64,000 nucleotides of DNA from contig NZ_JBHUJB010000073.1 of assembly GCF_042683245.1 (NCBI RefSeq), forward strand, positions 90,661 to 154,660, in the 5' to 3' direction. Both the position numbers and the translations under genes were made by a program. This document shows, piece after piece, positions 63,718 to 64,000 of this stretch; position 1 is the first letter of the stretch; every line of letters begins with the position of its first letter. The notes below the pieces were generated by a model. That model was not told where the DNA came from, did not search any database, and saw only the letters and a program-made list of their open reading frames with translations. The stretch is from Rubritalea tangerina (GTDB lineage Bacteria; Verrucomicrobiota; Verrucomicrobiia; Verrucomicrobiales; Akkermansiaceae).

Positions 63718-64000
63718 TTAGATTTCGTTGTTGGGACGAGCCTCCATTGAGGTGAGTTGTCCTTTTGCGAATTGTTCGGTCCAGTGGTGGTGTTCTCCTG
63801 ATAGGAGGTGTTGGGGAGTTCCTTTTTCGATAATTTTACCATCGAGCATGAGGGCGCTGAAGTCAGCGATGCGCTCGACTTGGCCGATAGAATGGGAGAC
63901 TAGGATGATAGTGAGTTCGGATTTCAAGTCTGTGAGGAATGGCACGGACTTAAGCGGTTTTTCGGTGTTTTAAAGTAGTCAGGAAAAGTCGGATAGGCTT
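63718..64000 (-). CDS. fetA: ABC transporter ATPase FetA, partial and possibly frameshifted
   Basis: The visible C-terminal part reads ELTIILVSHSIGQVERIAD (H-loop His) and FSALMLDGKIIEKGTPQHLL, typical of ABC ATPases. In this frame a TAA lies at 63971-63973, only about 24 codons upstream of the VSH block, before any Walker B motif. Since an ABC ATPase cannot start there, either the frame shifts between 63945 and 64000 or the gene is truncated. The window ends at 64000, so this cannot be settled. It adjoins fetB with 42 bp between. Confidence 0.6.

Noticed and set aside
1..64000. CRISPR array, prophage or intact insertion sequence
   Set aside because: No regularly spaced repeats, phage structural genes or complete transposase were seen; the only transposase is the dead RAYT fragment.

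Overview
The window looks like chromosome from a marine or host-associated Verrucomicrobium (order Verrucomicrobiales). This is an inference from gene content: many secreted formylglycine sulfatases, a PEP-CTERM protein, a membrane pyrophosphatase beside an NhaC antiporter, and large pilin-like proteins that recall the Verru_Chthon cassette protein A family. The standard code applies, because TGA is an ordinary stop in several genes and TGG encodes Trp.

Layout. 1-10674 (minus strand) is a glycan-degradation block: four secreted sulfatases (one cut by the window edge), three secreted sialidase-fold proteins and a sialate O-acetylesterase-like protein. 10941-23129 holds two copies of a module made of a giant GspK-like pseudopilin and a small secreted partner. 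Housekeeping genes lie between them: tRNA-Val, purN, a ROK sugar kinase, and rpoZ-smpB. 23384-29561 has a MarC protein, metY, a membrane pyrophosphatase and an NhaC-type antiporter. 29617-37504 is a second glycan locus: a sialidase-fold protein, a beta-helix GH110-like protein, an acetylesterase-GDSL fusion, a secreted protein with a decayed PEP-CTERM tail, and a fifth sulfatase. 37649-39216 has a cupin and a DMT exporter behind a candidate attenuator. 39606-48563 holds two more copies of the giant-pseudopilin module. 48780-64000 is mixed: a frameshifted GH20 hexosaminidase, a PLD lipoprotein, a SUFU-domain protein, an MBL hydrolase, a dead RAYT transposase, an Old Yellow Enzyme, a XylR-like regulator, a PEP-CTERM protein with a TPR-sulfotransferase, ilvE, and fetB with a damaged or incomplete fetA.

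How the genes fit together. Secreted sulfatases, sialidase-like enzymes, acetylesterases, GH20 and a GH110-like protein form a coherent toolkit for stripping sulfate, acetyl, sialyl, HexNAc and Gal caps from mucin-like or algal sulfated glycans.

The most unusual content is the four-copy module. Each giant protein (about 1200 residues) keeps a prepilin-like N terminus without Glu5, an NVNSTS block, a helix-hairpin-helix-like RGPFLS block and a C-terminal RSDTF..RAYGE block, all reminiscent of the type II secretion tip pseudopilin GspK. Each is followed within 0-26 bp by a small secreted protein of a family I do not recognise. Two of the four giant genes carry a single in-frame stop codon inside otherwise intact frames, and three of the four contain G8-G10 runs. 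That raises pseudogenisation, readthrough or phase variation as possibilities.
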